This document shows positions 1 to 8,275 of a stretch of 64,000 nt of DNA, piece by piece (position 1 is the stretch's first letter; the number at the start of each line of letters is the position of its first letter). The position numbers and the translations under genes are program-made. This stretch comes from Lactobacillus amylovorus DSM 20531 (lineage in GTDB: Bacteria > Bacillota > Bacilli > Lactobacillales > Lactobacillaceae): assembly GCF_002706375.1 (NCBI RefSeq), contig NZ_CP017706.1, positions 1,674,001 to 1,738,000 on the forward strand. The letters run 5' to 3'. The notes beneath the pieces were generated by a model. The model did no database searches and had not been told where the DNA came from. It worked only from the letters and a program-made list of their open reading frames with translations.

Positions 1-218
1 TCTAAAAATGCCTGTAAGCTCAGTGAATATACACCGGTAGCTTCAAAAACCACTAAAGGAGTTATTAAGTATTGATTCAAATGATCTAGTAAATCTTGAT
101 AGCCAAATGAATCATTAGTGATAGTAAAAGTATTGCCTTGCTTAATACAATCAATGACTACACAGACAGTAGACGATCTACTGCTAACATCAATACCAAA
201 GATAATATTTTGATTCAT
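1..218 (-). CDS. IS110-family recombinase, N-terminal part (runs off window)
   Basis: Reading the minus strand from the ATG at 218 gives an open frame that begins MNQNIIFGIDVSSRSSTV and continues to a FEATGVYSL motif at the window edge. This is the RuvC-like DEDD N-terminus of IS110-type recombinases, with the first acidic residue in GIDVSS and the glutamate in FEATG. A GGAGGTTAGAATT stretch directly upstream supplies the ribosome binding site. About 73 residues are visible and the C-terminal serine domain lies outside the window. Unlike the related copy at 1440-2668, this N-terminus has no frameshift, so it may be an active element. Whether it is complete cannot be seen here. Confidence 0.85.
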   Translation of the reverse strand, partial: MNQNIIFGIDVSSRSSTVCVVIDCIKQGNTFTITNDSFGYQDLLDHLNQYLITPLVVFEATGVYSLSLQAFL

Positions 219-330
219 AATTCTAACCTCCGAGTGAAGATAAACAGCTTTATCAACCCTATTTGATTCCAATTTTTCTACCTAAAATCAAGTATTATCA
301 GTAATTTTCTTAATTAATTTATATTCTATT

Positions 331-1292
331 ACGCGTGGTGCTAGTTAAATCGTTCTAGACAATAAGCCAAATTATAAGCTAAAATTGCAATTTCCAACCG
401 GCTTTGAAAGCCTATCAGACTACGTGCTCGATTGTTCTCGGCATTGTAATAGGTCAGAAGCGAAAAGTCGCTTTCAATTGTTCTGCGAATAGCCATCAAT
501 TGATGATCATTGTGCTTTTTAGCTCCTGTCATATTTTTACGATATGGTGTCCAAAGTTCGTAACCCATTTGTTTTAGCTGTTGATGCAGTTCTTTGCCTA
601 AATAGCCTTCGTCGCCAAGAAGATAGTAATTAGATGGATGGGTATTTCCCATCAGTTCAACTGTCTCCCTGGCATCATGAACTGATGCCTTTGTTACGAC
701 ATAATCAAGAATGTAACCGTCATCGCTAACAATGGCATGAACTTTGAAACCATAGAAGTAAATTTTCTTGGTGTCCTTATAACCAATGTTGGCATAACCG
801 CGAAAAATTTTAGCACGATAGTTGCGAATTGGTTGGCAAACAGGTACCGGAAAGCTGTCAATGATCAAGAACTGTCCATTCAGGTCAACCTTTTTATTCA
901 TTTCTTGCCGTATCTGATAAATCAATTGCAATAGCTGACGTGAACGCCGATTAAAACGTGAGTGTGATAAACAATTGAAACATTCACAGAATCTTCTTTG
1001 TGATTCAATTCCTGTCTTAGCTTGCCAGATAAGTAAAGCCAAAATCAGACTGTCCGTAGTTTTAATTTGATCAATATTTCGCCGATGAGTAAACTCAGCC
1101 GGTGCATACAAACGATACCAGTGCCGACAAATTATCACTAAATCTTTAAAACTAACTTGTAAATGGTGGCTAAAACGCTTAAGCTTAAGGCAGTTCAATC
1201 AGATCAGACTCTTTTATTTTTGATACTACAACTTGAGTCTAGTCCGATTGGACTTTTTTATTAACTAAAACGATTTAACTAGCACCACGCGT
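331..1292 (-). mobile_element. Complete IS982-family insertion sequence
   Basis: A 962-bp element is bounded by perfect 24-bp inverted repeats at 331-354 and 1269-1292, starting ACGCGTGGTGCTAGTTAAAT. The 8-bp direct repeat ATTCTATT flanks it at 323-330 and 1293-1300, a target-site duplication in the range known for IS982. One intact transposase gene fills the element and its stop codon lies inside the left inverted repeat. Perfect ends and an intact gene suggest recent insertion, into noncoding DNA between two IS110-type genes. Confidence 0.95.
341..1198 (-). CDS. IS982-family transposase
   Basis: This 285-aa DDE transposase would cut and join the ends of the surrounding IS982 element. The three acidic catalytic residues can be read: D in IDSFPVPVC (about residue 113), D in LLGDEGYLG (about 195) and E in RRTIESDFS (about 241). 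The length matches the family norm of roughly 280-300 aa and no frameshift is seen. The start lies near the right end of the element, with a weak ribosome binding site. The TAG stop overlaps the left terminal repeat, so the gene uses almost the entire IS. Confidence 0.93.
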   Translation of the reverse strand: MNCLKLKRFSHHLQVSFKDLVIICRHWYRLYAPAEFTHRRNIDQIKTTDSLILALLIWQAKTGIESQRRFCECFNCLSHSRFNRRSRQLLQLIYQIRQEMNKKVDLNGQFLIIDSFPVPVCQPIRNYRAKIFRGYANIGYKDTKKIYFYGFKVHAIVSDDGYILDYVVTKASVHDARETVELMGNTHPSNYYLLGDEGYLGKELHQQLKQMGYELWTPYRKNMTGAKKHNDHQLMAIRRTIESDFSLLTYYNAENNRARSLIGFQSRLEIAILAYNLAYCLERFN

Positions 1293-1439
1293 ATTCTATT
1301 TAATAAAAAGATGGTGCGAATAAAGCTGAAAAGATTAAATAAAAGTTTAGTGCATATTTATTAGGTAACACAAAGAAGCCTATGAATTCTTGTAGTTTTT
1401 TCATAGGTTGTTATACTGAAAGTGATTATTTGATTTCAA
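1293..1439. other. IS110-related noncoding remnant interrupted by IS982
   Basis: This AT-rich stretch, together with 219-330, is the DNA into which IS982 inserted: the two sides rejoin across the ATTCTATT duplication. A hairpin CCTATGAA (1379-1386) / TTCATAGG (1400-1407) lies just past the 3' end of the IS110 gene at 1440, on the side expected for its 3' untranslated end. It has no strong T-run, so it is not clearly a terminator. No gene was seen. Confidence 0.4.
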
Positions 1440-2668
1440 CTAAAGTCTTTGATTCCTAGTGGCTACGTTGTAATCATATAATTGATTCTTTGTAACCAGT
1501 GCATACATGGTTCGAATTAGTTTATGTACTGATGCAATGGCAATCTTCTTGAAGCCGCGGCTTTGAGAAGATTTTTTTCTATCATAATAGTCAGTAATAT
1601 GACAGGGCTGGGTAGTCTTTACTGATTCCATTTGACCGATACTTAAATACATGATCTTTCTGGCAATTGAATTGCCGTGTTTGGTAATACTTAAATGACT
1701 GTCTAATTCACCAGACTGATAGATGCCAGGATCAATGCCGATAAAAGCATCAATTTGGTTAGGACTGTCAAATCGTCTTAAATCACCTAATTCAGCCAAT
1801 AATCTTAAGGCTGTTGTTTTGGCAATACCAGGAATGCTTTGATAAATGGTTAATATACGGGTATCAGCCTGATTTTTACTGGCTAATTTATACAGGTAGG
1901 CCAGTGCTTCCTTTTTCTCCTGATCAAGAGAAAAAAGACTGGCAATATTTCTTTGAATAGCACGGATAACAATACTATCCTTATTGTCATAGGCACAAGT
2001 TAATCGAGCCAAAGAGATTAAGCGTTGCGTAAGGTATTCGGCTTTTTTCTGGCTTAATCCCGATATAGTTTCTAATTCGCCCAAAATATGTTCCTTGTTA
2101 CTATCTAAAACAGCTTGTGCATGCGGAAATAAGGCAACTACTGACCAATAAATTTTACCTGTAGGATGACACATGAGATTTTCAATTTGTGGGAAAGTTG
2201 TCTGCAGATTACGATGAAGCTGATTCTTGGCAACAACCATAGCTTTATTCAATTCTTCATAGTATCTGCTTGCATTTTGCATTTCATGGTATGCCCGAGA
2301 CTGAGGCTTAAGTAGCTTCTGTGGAGCATTAAACTGTATCAGAGCTAGACGATAAGCGTCAACTTGATCGGTCTTATTATGACGAAGGTTATTATCCATC
2401 AGCTTTTTAGCTTTCAAAGGATTAAGCTTTAGATATTGAATATGCTTCTTCTCTAAAAAAGCCTGCAAGCTCAAAGAATATACTCCTGTTGATTCAAAGA
2501 CTATCAAAGGAATGACAGAGTAAGACGTAATCTTTTATAAAGCTGCTGGAAGCCGACCATGTCATTGCTTATTTTAAATGTCTTACCCTGCCTAACTTTA
2601 TCCATTAGAACGCAGACAGTAGAGTCTTACTGCTAACATCAATGCAACAATCACTTTACAATTTCCAT
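1440..2668 (-). pseudogene. Frameshifted IS110-family recombinase
   Basis: From 2507 downward a 355-aa frame starting IVFESTGVYSL carries most of an IS110 recombinase, including the C-terminal transposase_20-type region (IPGIAKTTALRLLAELGD and AFIGIDPG). The missing N-terminus is still recognisable upstream. An ATG at 2668 follows a GGAGG site, the first segment matches the start of the copy at 1-218 (IDVSS), a second frame gives STVCVLMDKVRQGKTF, and the original frame resumes at PLIVFESTG. At least two frameshifts therefore separate the start codon from the main frame. The DEDD domain lacks its first acidic residue in any single product, so the protein should be inactive. The gene lies next to the structured repeats at 2723-3111. 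Confidence 0.88.
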
Positions 2669-2722
2669 GATTGAACCTCCAAAGTTTAAAGATAAATACC
2701 TTATCGAACTATTTAATTCTTA

Positions 2723-2910
2723 TTTCTAAACCGGCATCAAGTGCTGCATACTTCGAAGAGACTTCTAAATAGTCGTAAAGCAGCCTGTTTCTAAACGACA
2801 TTTTTGCCTTAATTAGATATGACTTTATGCTTATCTTCACTTTATTTTAGATAAAATAAAGTATTTGATTAAAGTTCCGTCGAACTTCAACCCATACTTA
2901 GGTTAGTATG
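2723..2910 (-). ncRNA. Structured noncoding element, copy 1 (candidate IS110 bridge RNA region)
   Basis: This 188-bp unit shares order and conserved blocks with 2911-3111. It contains an 11-bp perfect hairpin at 2839-2862 (ACTTTATTTTA, GA loop) and a second hairpin at about 2869-2890 around the tetranucleotide loop CGTC. Shared blocks include TTTCTAAAC, GGCATC, CAAGTG, ACTTCGAA, GTAAAGCAG and the terminal TAGGTTAGTATG. It lies directly upstream of the IS110 recombinase remnant on the same strand. In the IS110 group a structured bridge RNA is encoded in this 5' noncoding end. The structure is seen; the bridge-RNA function is inferred from position. Confidence 0.5.
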
Positions 2911-3111
2911 TTTCTAAACACGGCATCCAAGTGCCTACAGACTTCGAAAAGACTTGTAAATAGGTGGTAAAGCAGTCCGTTTGTGTTACGACATCAAGTG
3001 TCTAAAAAACGCAAGACTTTGTTTGCTTTATCTTCACTTTTTATTCTAAACAAAATAAAAAGTGCCAGATCATGAATCCGTCGATTCATGATCCAACACT
3101 AGGTTAGTATG
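2911..3111 (-). ncRNA. Structured noncoding element, copy 2 (candidate IS110 bridge RNA region)
   Basis: This is the second tandem copy of the unit at 2723-2910. It contains an 11-bp perfect hairpin at 3035-3064 (CACTTTTTATT with loop CTAAACAA) and another 11-bp perfect hairpin at 3068-3093 (GATCATGAATC with the same CGTC loop). The stem sequences differ from copy 1 while the pairing and the CGTC loop are kept, which points to selection on RNA or cruciform structure. The unit ends in the same TAGGTTAGTATG as copy 1, so it may be the left end of a second, otherwise deleted IS110 element. Confidence 0.5.
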
Positions 3112-3119
3112 TTTATTTT

Positions 3120-3758
3120 CTATTGGTTCAAAACTGATTGAATCTTTGTAGTTAACATATCGATTGCTACGTCGTTTTCTCCACCTTCAGGAACAATGAT
3201 GTCGGCGTAACGCTTAGTTGGTTCGATAAATTGGTTGTACATCGGCTTAACTGTGCCCAAGTATTGGTTGATAACTGAATCAAGTGAACGACCACGTTCC
3301 TTCATGTCACGTTCAAGACGACGGATAAAACGAATGTCGTCATCAGTATCAACGTAAACCTTGATATCCATTAAGTTACGGATGTCTTCGTTAAATAAAA
3401 CCAAGATACCTTCTAGAATAATAATGTCGGCAGGTTCAACGTGAATGGTTTCATCGCTTCTTGTGTGAGCAGTGAAATCATAAGTTGGCATTTCAATTGG
3501 CTTTCTGTGCATCAATTGACTAAGTTGTGCCTCAAGTAATGGCATATCAAAAGCGTCAGGGTGATCGTAGTTGATCTTCATTCTTTCTTCCATTGATACG
3601 CCGGTGTTGTCCTTGTAGTATGAATCCTGCGTCATGATCATGATACGGTCATGGTCGGTATCATTAATGTTGTCTGCAATCTCGTGGGCAATGGTAGTTT
3701 TGCCACTTCCTGAACCACCAGCAATTCCGATAATAACGGGTTTTTCAAGTTTTCCCAT
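3120..3758 (-). CDS. udk: Uridine kinase
   Basis: This 212-aa cytosolic enzyme phosphorylates uridine and cytidine for pyrimidine salvage. The P-loop GGSGSGKTT is near residue 14. It is followed by the MTQDSYYKD region, the YDHPDAFD motif and the YDFTAHTRS substrate region, all typical of uridine kinases, and the length is normal. The start was placed at the ATG at 3758 because AAAGGAG sits 6-7 bases upstream; an in-frame extension to 3788 would place that site inside the gene. It is transcribed toward the IS cluster and is the first intact chromosomal gene in the window. No clear terminator lies between its stop and the repeats. Confidence 0.93.
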   Translation of the reverse strand: MGKLEKPVIIGIAGGSGSGKTTIAHEIADNINDTDHDRIMIMTQDSYYKDNTGVSMEERMKINYDHPDAFDMPLLEAQLSQLMHRKPIEMPTYDFTAHTRSDETIHVEPADIIILEGILVLFNEDIRNLMDIKVYVDTDDDIRFIRRLERDMKERGRSLDSVINQYLGTVKPMYNQFIEPTKRYADIIVPEGGENDVAIDMLTTKIQSVLNQ

Positions 3759-3879
3759 GACAAACTCCTTTATTTTTCTATACATCATTAAATATTTTAA
3801 AGCATTTTCCGAATATTAACAGCAAAATTTTGCATTAAAAACGGATTCATTCTCAAATAAGCAAATATTGCTTGCTTTT

Positions 3880-3909
3880 TTGAGCAAAATACTGTTAAAT
3901 ACATATAAA
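3880..3909 (+). promoter_or_regulatory. Promoter of the T-box leader
   Basis: TTGAGC (3880-3885) and TATAAA (3904-3909) are 18 bases apart, placing a start near 3916, about 15-20 bases before the T-box stem I. The match to the sigma-A consensus is moderate. Confidence 0.5.
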
Positions 3910-3915
3910 GAAATT

Positions 3916-4178
3916 AAAAAGCTATGAAAAAGAAGAGTAGGTAATTCATTCTTCCAGTGAATTGGCGTTAGTGCGAAGCCAGTAGACCCTGAATTATTGA
4001 ATAACACTTTTAGCAGCTCACCGAACTAACAATTCTTATAGTAGGTTGAGACGTCTCCGGTACGTTACCACGCCGGTAAAGCATGATTGTGCTTTATGAG
4101 GAGGTCTATTTTGATAGACAATTTGGGTGGTACCGCGGAAAGCTTTCGTCCCTATTGCAGGGAATGAGGGTTTTTTTT
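3916..4178 (+). promoter_or_regulatory. T-box riboswitch upstream of the amino-acid ABC operon
   Basis: The diagnostic T-box sequence GGGTGGTACCGCGGAA is at 4125-4140. It is followed by CTTTCGTCCCT, AGGGAATGAGGG and a T8 run at 4171-4178, which form the competing antiterminator and terminator. Upstream, the AAGAAGAGTAGG segment (from 3930) can pair with TTCTT at about 4033 to close stem I, and a CCGG stem near 4058-4076 resembles stem III. The leader senses an uncharged tRNA and allows read-through. The specifier is not certain: AAC (Asn) at 4028-4030 sits where the codon should be, beside the stem I base, but a neighbouring frame is possible. The first gene downstream starts 219 bases after the T-run. 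Confidence 0.9.
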
Positions 4179-4338
4179 ATACTCAAAAGAGCCATAGTCA
4201 TTTCTTGGAACAAATTCGTAAAAAGCTAAATTGAGATTGCTTTCACTTGACAAACAGAAAGAAATATTGCCTAAAAGCGAATAAAAAAAGCAAATTTTAC
4301 CGTAAATGTATCATTTTAGCTTGAATATAGGTTTAGTT

Positions 4339-4368
4339 TTGCCTTAAAAAAAGGTAGAATAAGATTAT
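4339..4368 (+). promoter_or_regulatory. Possible second promoter before the ABC operon
   Basis: TTGCCT (4339-4344) and GATTAT (4363-4368) are separated by 18 bases, between the T-box terminator and the first gene. If used, it would give T-box-independent expression. The rest of 4179-4396 is AT-rich with no other feature seen. Confidence 0.3.
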
Positions 4369-4396
4369 TACAAAAAATGGAGGAAGGATAGAAACC

Positions 4397-5137
4397 ATGA
4401 CAGCAATTATTGAATTTAAGCATGTTGAAAAATACTACGGAAAACTTCATGCATTGAAAGATATTAACTTGAAAATTGATGAAGGCCAAGTGGTTTCAAT
4501 TATTGGTCCATCAGGCTCTGGTAAGAGTACTTTAATTAGAACAATGAACGGCTTAGAACCAATCAACAGTGGGCAACTTATTGTGACTGGTCATGACTTA
4601 GCCGATAAAAAGACAGACATTAACAAGATTCGTAAGAATGTCGGCATGGTGTTCCAACACTTCAATCTTTACAACAACCACACTGTGCTTGAAAATGTTA
4701 TGCTCGCTCCTAAGATCGTTTTGAAGCGTCCTGACGGCGAAAACCGTAAGATCGCCATGCAATACCTTGAAAGAGTTGGTATGGCTGACAAGATCAATTC
4801 TTACCCACGTCAATTGTCAGGTGGTCAACAACAACGTGTTGCCATCGCTAGATCACTTGCCATGGACCCAAAGGTTATTTTGTTCGACGAACCAACTAGT
4901 GCCTTGGACCCAGAAATGATCGAAGATGTTCTTGAAGTTATGCGCTATGTTGCTGAACAAGGTATCACTATGGTTGTGGTTACTCACGAAATGGGCTTTG
5001 CTAGAAAAGTAAGTAATCGTTTGATCTTCTTTGATCAAGGTCACATTTTGGAAGACCGTGATCCAGGTGAATTCTTCGATCATCCAAATACTGAACGTGC
5101 ACGTCAATTCTTAAGTAAGATTATTTCTAAAGACTAA
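4397..5137 (+). CDS. glnQ: Polar amino-acid ABC transporter, ATP-binding protein (GlnQ type)
   Basis: This 246-aa ATPase powers a polar-amino-acid importer at the inner face of the membrane. Visible motifs in order are Walker A GPSGSGKST (about residue 33), Q-loop MVFQHFNLY, signature LSGGQQQRVAIARSLA (about 138), Walker B VILFDEPTSALDPE and H-loop THEMGF. The length is typical of GlnQ. A GGAGGAAGG site precedes the ATG. It is the first gene of a four-gene operon (ATPase, binding lipoprotein, two permeases). The T-box upstream ties expression to amino-acid starvation. The substrate (Gln, Asn, Asp or Glu) cannot be read from the protein. Confidence 0.93.
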   Translation: MTAIIEFKHVEKYYGKLHALKDINLKIDEGQVVSIIGPSGSGKSTLIRTMNGLEPINSGQLIVTGHDLADKKTDINKIRKNVGMVFQHFNLYNNHTVLENVMLAPKIVLKRPDGENRKIAMQYLERVGMADKINSYPRQLSGGQQQRVAIARSLAMDPKVILFDEPTSALDPEMIEDVLEVMRYVAEQGITMVVVTHEMGFARKVSNRLIFFDQGHILEDRDPGEFFDHPNTERARQFLSKIISKD

Positions 5138-5148
5138 GGTGGCGCGCC

Positions 5149-5964
5149 ATGAAAAAATTAAGAAAATATCTTTTCTTACCTTTACTAGTGCTGCTGGCTT
5201 TCACTTTATCAGCCTGTGGCCATAAGGATCAGAATGTTTACCAAAAGGTAGAAGCAAATAAGCATATTGTTTGGGGCGTTAGAGCAGATACCAGATTGTT
5301 TGGTTTGACCAACGTTAAGACCGGTAAGATTGAAGGTTTTGAAATGGACCTGGCTAAGGCTATAACTAAGCAAATGTTAGGTAAAAAGGGTACTGCAAGT
5401 TTTGTTACTACTACTGCCAACACTAGAATTCCACTTCTTAAAAACGGTAACGTGGACGCGGTTTTAGCAACTATGACCATTACGCCAGAGCGTGCTAAAC
5501 AAGTAACCTTCAGTAAGCCATACTTCCCAGCTGGTTCATCTTTGCTTGTACCCAACAATAGCAAAATTACCAACGTTAAAGATTTAAATAATAAAACTGT
5601 ACTTGCCGTAAAAGGAACTACTGCAGTTGATGATGTGCATAAGTCAGCACCAAAGGCATGTGTGCTTCAATATGATGACTATGGTCAAGCGATGTCAGCA
5701 CTTAAGGCTAACCAAGGTGTAGCTTTGACTACTGATAACGGTCTTCTTGCTGGTATCGCCCAAGAAAACAAGGGCTACAAGTTAGTCGGCGGTGTTTATA
5801 GTGATGCTCCTTATGGTATCGCTGTTGACAAGGGTCAAACCGACATGGCAAATCACATTGACAAGGCTCTTAAGCAGCTTCAAGCAAATGGTACTTACAA
5901 CCGTTTGATCAAGAAGTGGTTCGCAGGAATTCCTGGTTTTAGTCTTAAGGGGGTATTGAAATAA
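5149..5964 (+). CDS. Polar amino-acid ABC transporter substrate-binding lipoprotein
   Basis: This 271-aa extracellular binding protein captures the amino acid for the adjacent permeases. The N-terminus is a lipoprotein signal: basic KKLRK, a hydrophobic stretch, and lipobox LSAC with the lipidated Cys at about residue 23. The mature part is a family 3 periplasmic-binding fold, with VRADTRLFG near the start, GFEMDLAKAI and VDAVLATMTITPERA, as in GlnH. The gene starts 11 bases after glnQ and its stop overlaps the next start codon by one base, so translation is probably coupled. Confidence 0.92.
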   Translation: MKKLRKYLFLPLLVLLAFTLSACGHKDQNVYQKVEANKHIVWGVRADTRLFGLTNVKTGKIEGFEMDLAKAITKQMLGKKGTASFVTTTANTRIPLLKNGNVDAVLATMTITPERAKQVTFSKPYFPAGSSLLVPNNSKITNVKDLNNKTVLAVKGTTAVDDVHKSAPKACVLQYDDYGQAMSALKANQGVALTTDNGLLAGIAQENKGYKLVGGVYSDAPYGIAVDKGQTDMANHIDKALKQLQANGTYNRLIKKWFAGIPGFSLKGVLK

Positions 5965-6605
5965 TGTGGCAAATTATTACCAATAACTGGGGCAGCTTTT
6001 TGACAGGTTTTTGGAACACTATTTTGTGTAGTGTTATCGCTCTAGTATTCAGTTTGATTTTGGGCGTGTTTTTCGCACTGCTTGAAGTAGCTCCGCCAAA
6101 GTTTGGTCGCGTGATCGCTAAGATTTATATCGCAATTTTCCGTAACATTCCATTGCTGGTTATCGTTATGATCTTCTACTTGATCGTTCCACGTTACATC
6201 GTTAAGTTGTCAGGTTTCCAAGCCGGAACAATCGGTTTAACGCTTTATACTTCAGCCTTTATCGCTGAAACGGTGCGTGCCGGTATTAACTCAATCGGTG
6301 AAGGTCAAATGGAAGGTGCTCGTTCAAACGGGATGACTTATACGCAAGCAATGCGTTACGTTATTTTGCCTCAAGCCATGAAGATCGTGATCCCACCACT
6401 TGGCAACCAGTTCGTTAACTTGGTTAAGAACTCTTCAGTTTTAGCCTTCGTTGCTGGTTTTGACTTGATGTATCAAGCACAGCTGATCGCATTTTCAACC
6501 TTCCAAACTATTGATACATATATTGTTGTAGGTCTTTTCTACTTGATCTTGACTTTGCCACTCAGCTACTACATGCGTCACCTAGAAAAGAAATTGGCTA
6601 AATAG
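5964..6605 (+). CDS. Polar amino-acid ABC transporter permease 1
   Basis: This 213-aa membrane subunit is of the HisM/GlnP family, with about five hydrophobic segments. The EAA loop, which contacts the ATPase, reads EGARSNGMTYTQAMRYVILP at about residues 113-132. FRNIPLLVIVMIFYL is also characteristic of the family. The ATG overlaps the last base of the binding-protein stop codon. With the next gene it should form a heterodimeric channel. The start is the only reasonable one. Confidence 0.92.
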   Translation: MWQIITNNWGSFLTGFWNTILCSVIALVFSLILGVFFALLEVAPPKFGRVIAKIYIAIFRNIPLLVIVMIFYLIVPRYIVKLSGFQAGTIGLTLYTSAFIAETVRAGINSIGEGQMEGARSNGMTYTQAMRYVILPQAMKIVIPPLGNQFVNLVKNSSVLAFVAGFDLMYQAQLIAFSTFQTIDTYIVVGLFYLILTLPLSYYMRHLEKKLAK

Positions 6606-6619
6606 GAAGGGGATAGAAA

Positions 6620-7276
6620 ATGGAAACTTTTATTCATGCATATTCATGGGTCGATATCCGCTTCTTATTACAAGGTCTTTGGGTAACGATTTATGTATCA
6701 CTTATTTCAATTGCGCTTAGTTTTGTAGTGGGTTTGATCTTAGGTTTGATCCGCTATATGAAGATTAAATATTTTTCAGCAATCGTCGGCTTTATCATCG
6801 ATATTATCCGTAACTTACCATTGCTGCTTATCATCTTCTTTACCTACTTTGGTTTGCCACAATTAGGTATTGTCACAAATCCAACGTCGGCTTCGATTAC
6901 GGCCTTGGTAATCTTCGAAGGTGCGATGTTAGCCGAAATCGTTCGTTCAGGTATTGGCTCAGTTTATCCAGGTCAAATGGAAGGTGCCCGTTCAAACGGT
7001 ATGTCATACAGCCAAGCAATGTATCACGTTGTTATGCCACAAGCTTTGCACAACATGATTCCTGCACTTTTGTCACAGTTCGTATCACTAGTTAAGGATA
7101 CTTCACTTGCAACGATCATCGTGTTGCCAGAACTTCTTTACCACGCACAAATCATCTACAGTCAAAACACGACTTACTTGATTCCGATGTACGTGATCAT
7201 CGCTGTAATGTACTTCATCATCTGCTTCTGCTTATCACAAGTGGCCAACTACTTACAAAAGAAGTACAACAATTAG
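6620..7276 (+). CDS. Polar amino-acid ABC transporter permease 2
   Basis: This 218-aa second permease subunit is of the same family as its upstream neighbour. The EAA loop reads EGARSNGMSYSQAMYHVVMP, and IIRNLPLLLIIFFTYFGLP matches the conserved segment of the paralogue. About five transmembrane segments are visible. A GGAAGGGG site lies before the ATG, 14 bases after the previous stop. It is the last gene of the operon and is followed by an intrinsic terminator at 7294-7339. Confidence 0.92.
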   Translation: METFIHAYSWVDIRFLLQGLWVTIYVSLISIALSFVVGLILGLIRYMKIKYFSAIVGFIIDIIRNLPLLLIIFFTYFGLPQLGIVTNPTSASITALVIFEGAMLAEIVRSGIGSVYPGQMEGARSNGMSYSQAMYHVVMPQALHNMIPALLSQFVSLVKDTSLATIIVLPELLYHAQIIYSQNTTYLIPMYVIIAVMYFIICFCLSQVANYLQKKYNN

Positions 7277-7293
7277 TGGTTATAATCTTATTC

Positions 7294-7339
7294 AAAAAAA
7301 CTAACTCATGCTACTATGGTGGTAAGGGTTAGTTTTTTT
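7294..7339 (+). terminator. Terminator of the amino-acid ABC operon
   Basis: AAACTAAC (7298-7305) pairs with GTTAGTTT (7328-7335), followed by a T-run. It overlaps an in-frame extension of the next gene, which argues for the later start at 7355. Confidence 0.85.
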
Positions 7340-7354
7340 AGTAGGAAAAATATT

Positions 7355-8275
7355 ATGGGCGTAAATGAACGATTAACCGACCGTGAACGGGTTGAATTAA
7401 CTAAAAAATCTTATGAACATTTGCAACTAGGCGATAATATTACGATTGGTCCGTATGATATTGGTACAGTTTGCCGGGTTGAACACGCTAAAGATGGGAT
7501 GAGTGCGTTTGTGATTAGTAGTCCCAGTGAAATCACGATTTTGTTTAAGGGATCTTACGGTATTAAAAAAGGTACATCGCAGACTTGGCGTGATGAATGG
7601 TTTAAAACGAATATCCCTATTTTGAGGGCGATGCTATCACAGGAAAGACGCATTCCGAGTCAGTTAAAGACGGCAAGCACGTTTTTGAACCACGTGATTA
7701 ATCAATTTAGAGGAAGCAGATTCTATATTTATGGGCATTCCTTGGGTTCAATTAATGCGCAGTTTGCTTTGGCTAATTGCAGTCATACGGAGGCGATAGC
7801 GGCAGCTTATTTGTATGAAGGTACCAATATTTGGTTGCTTCTTACACCAAAGGAGAGAAGACGTGTAGCACAGATGCGTGAGCGGATTTTTAACTACGTG
7901 GATATTTATGATCCGGTGACTTTGGGTATTACGGAAACGCACCATATGGTTGGTAAATTATGCTATGTCGATAGTGAGCCAATGCAGCCGATTAAGCAGC
8001 ACATGTGGGGCGGATACCAGTTTAATCCAGATGGCAGCTTGAAGTTGCGTAAGATTGACCAGGCGTTTTTGGCAGAAAGCCGTAGTGAGCATAAGCTGCT
8101 TAGCCGGTCGGGTGAATTGACGGACTTTATCGAAAAGATCAGTTCTAGTGATGAGATTAAGAAAATGGCAACGGAGAAGATAGATGAGCTGACTAAGCGT
8201 TATCCAGATCATAAGAGTTTGGTGAAGTTGGCTGAACTATTTAAGAATGAATTGTTAAAGGATGAAGATAAGTGA
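7355..8275 (+). CDS. Putative serine hydrolase / lipase (DUF2974-like)
   Basis: This 306-aa protein has a nucleophile elbow YIYGHSLGSINAQFAL (about residues 128-143), the GxSxG signature of alpha/beta hydrolases and lipases. An upstream segment TILFKGSYG resembles the oxyanion region of Mbeg1-type (DUF2974) proteins, and D in NYVDIYDPVT could be the acid. There is no signal peptide or membrane segment, so it is probably cytosolic. The start at 7355 follows TAGGAAAA; an upstream in-frame codon at 7316 lies inside the preceding terminator. Its TGA overlaps the GTG of the next gene, so the two are coupled. The substrate is unknown. Confidence 0.7.
   Translation: MGVNERLTDRERVELTKKSYEHLQLGDNITIGPYDIGTVCRVEHAKDGMSAFVISSPSEITILFKGSYGIKKGTSQTWRDEWFKTNIPILRAMLSQERRIPSQLKTASTFLNHVINQFRGSRFYIYGHSLGSINAQFALANCSHTEAIAAAYLYEGTNIWLLLTPKERRRVAQMRERIFNYVDIYDPVTLGITETHHMVGKLCYVDSEPMQPIKQHMWGGYQFNPDGSLKLRKIDQAFLAESRSEHKLLSRSGELTDFIEKISSSDEIKKMATEKIDELTKRYPDHKSLVKLAELFKNELLKDEDK

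Noticed and set aside
3816..4007. Minus-strand 63-aa open frame
   Set aside because: It lies antisense to the T-box leader, has no ribosome binding site and no recognisable protein features.
7316..7354. Upstream extension of the lipase-like gene
   Set aside because: It is read through the terminator of the ABC operon; a better ribosome binding site lies before 7355.
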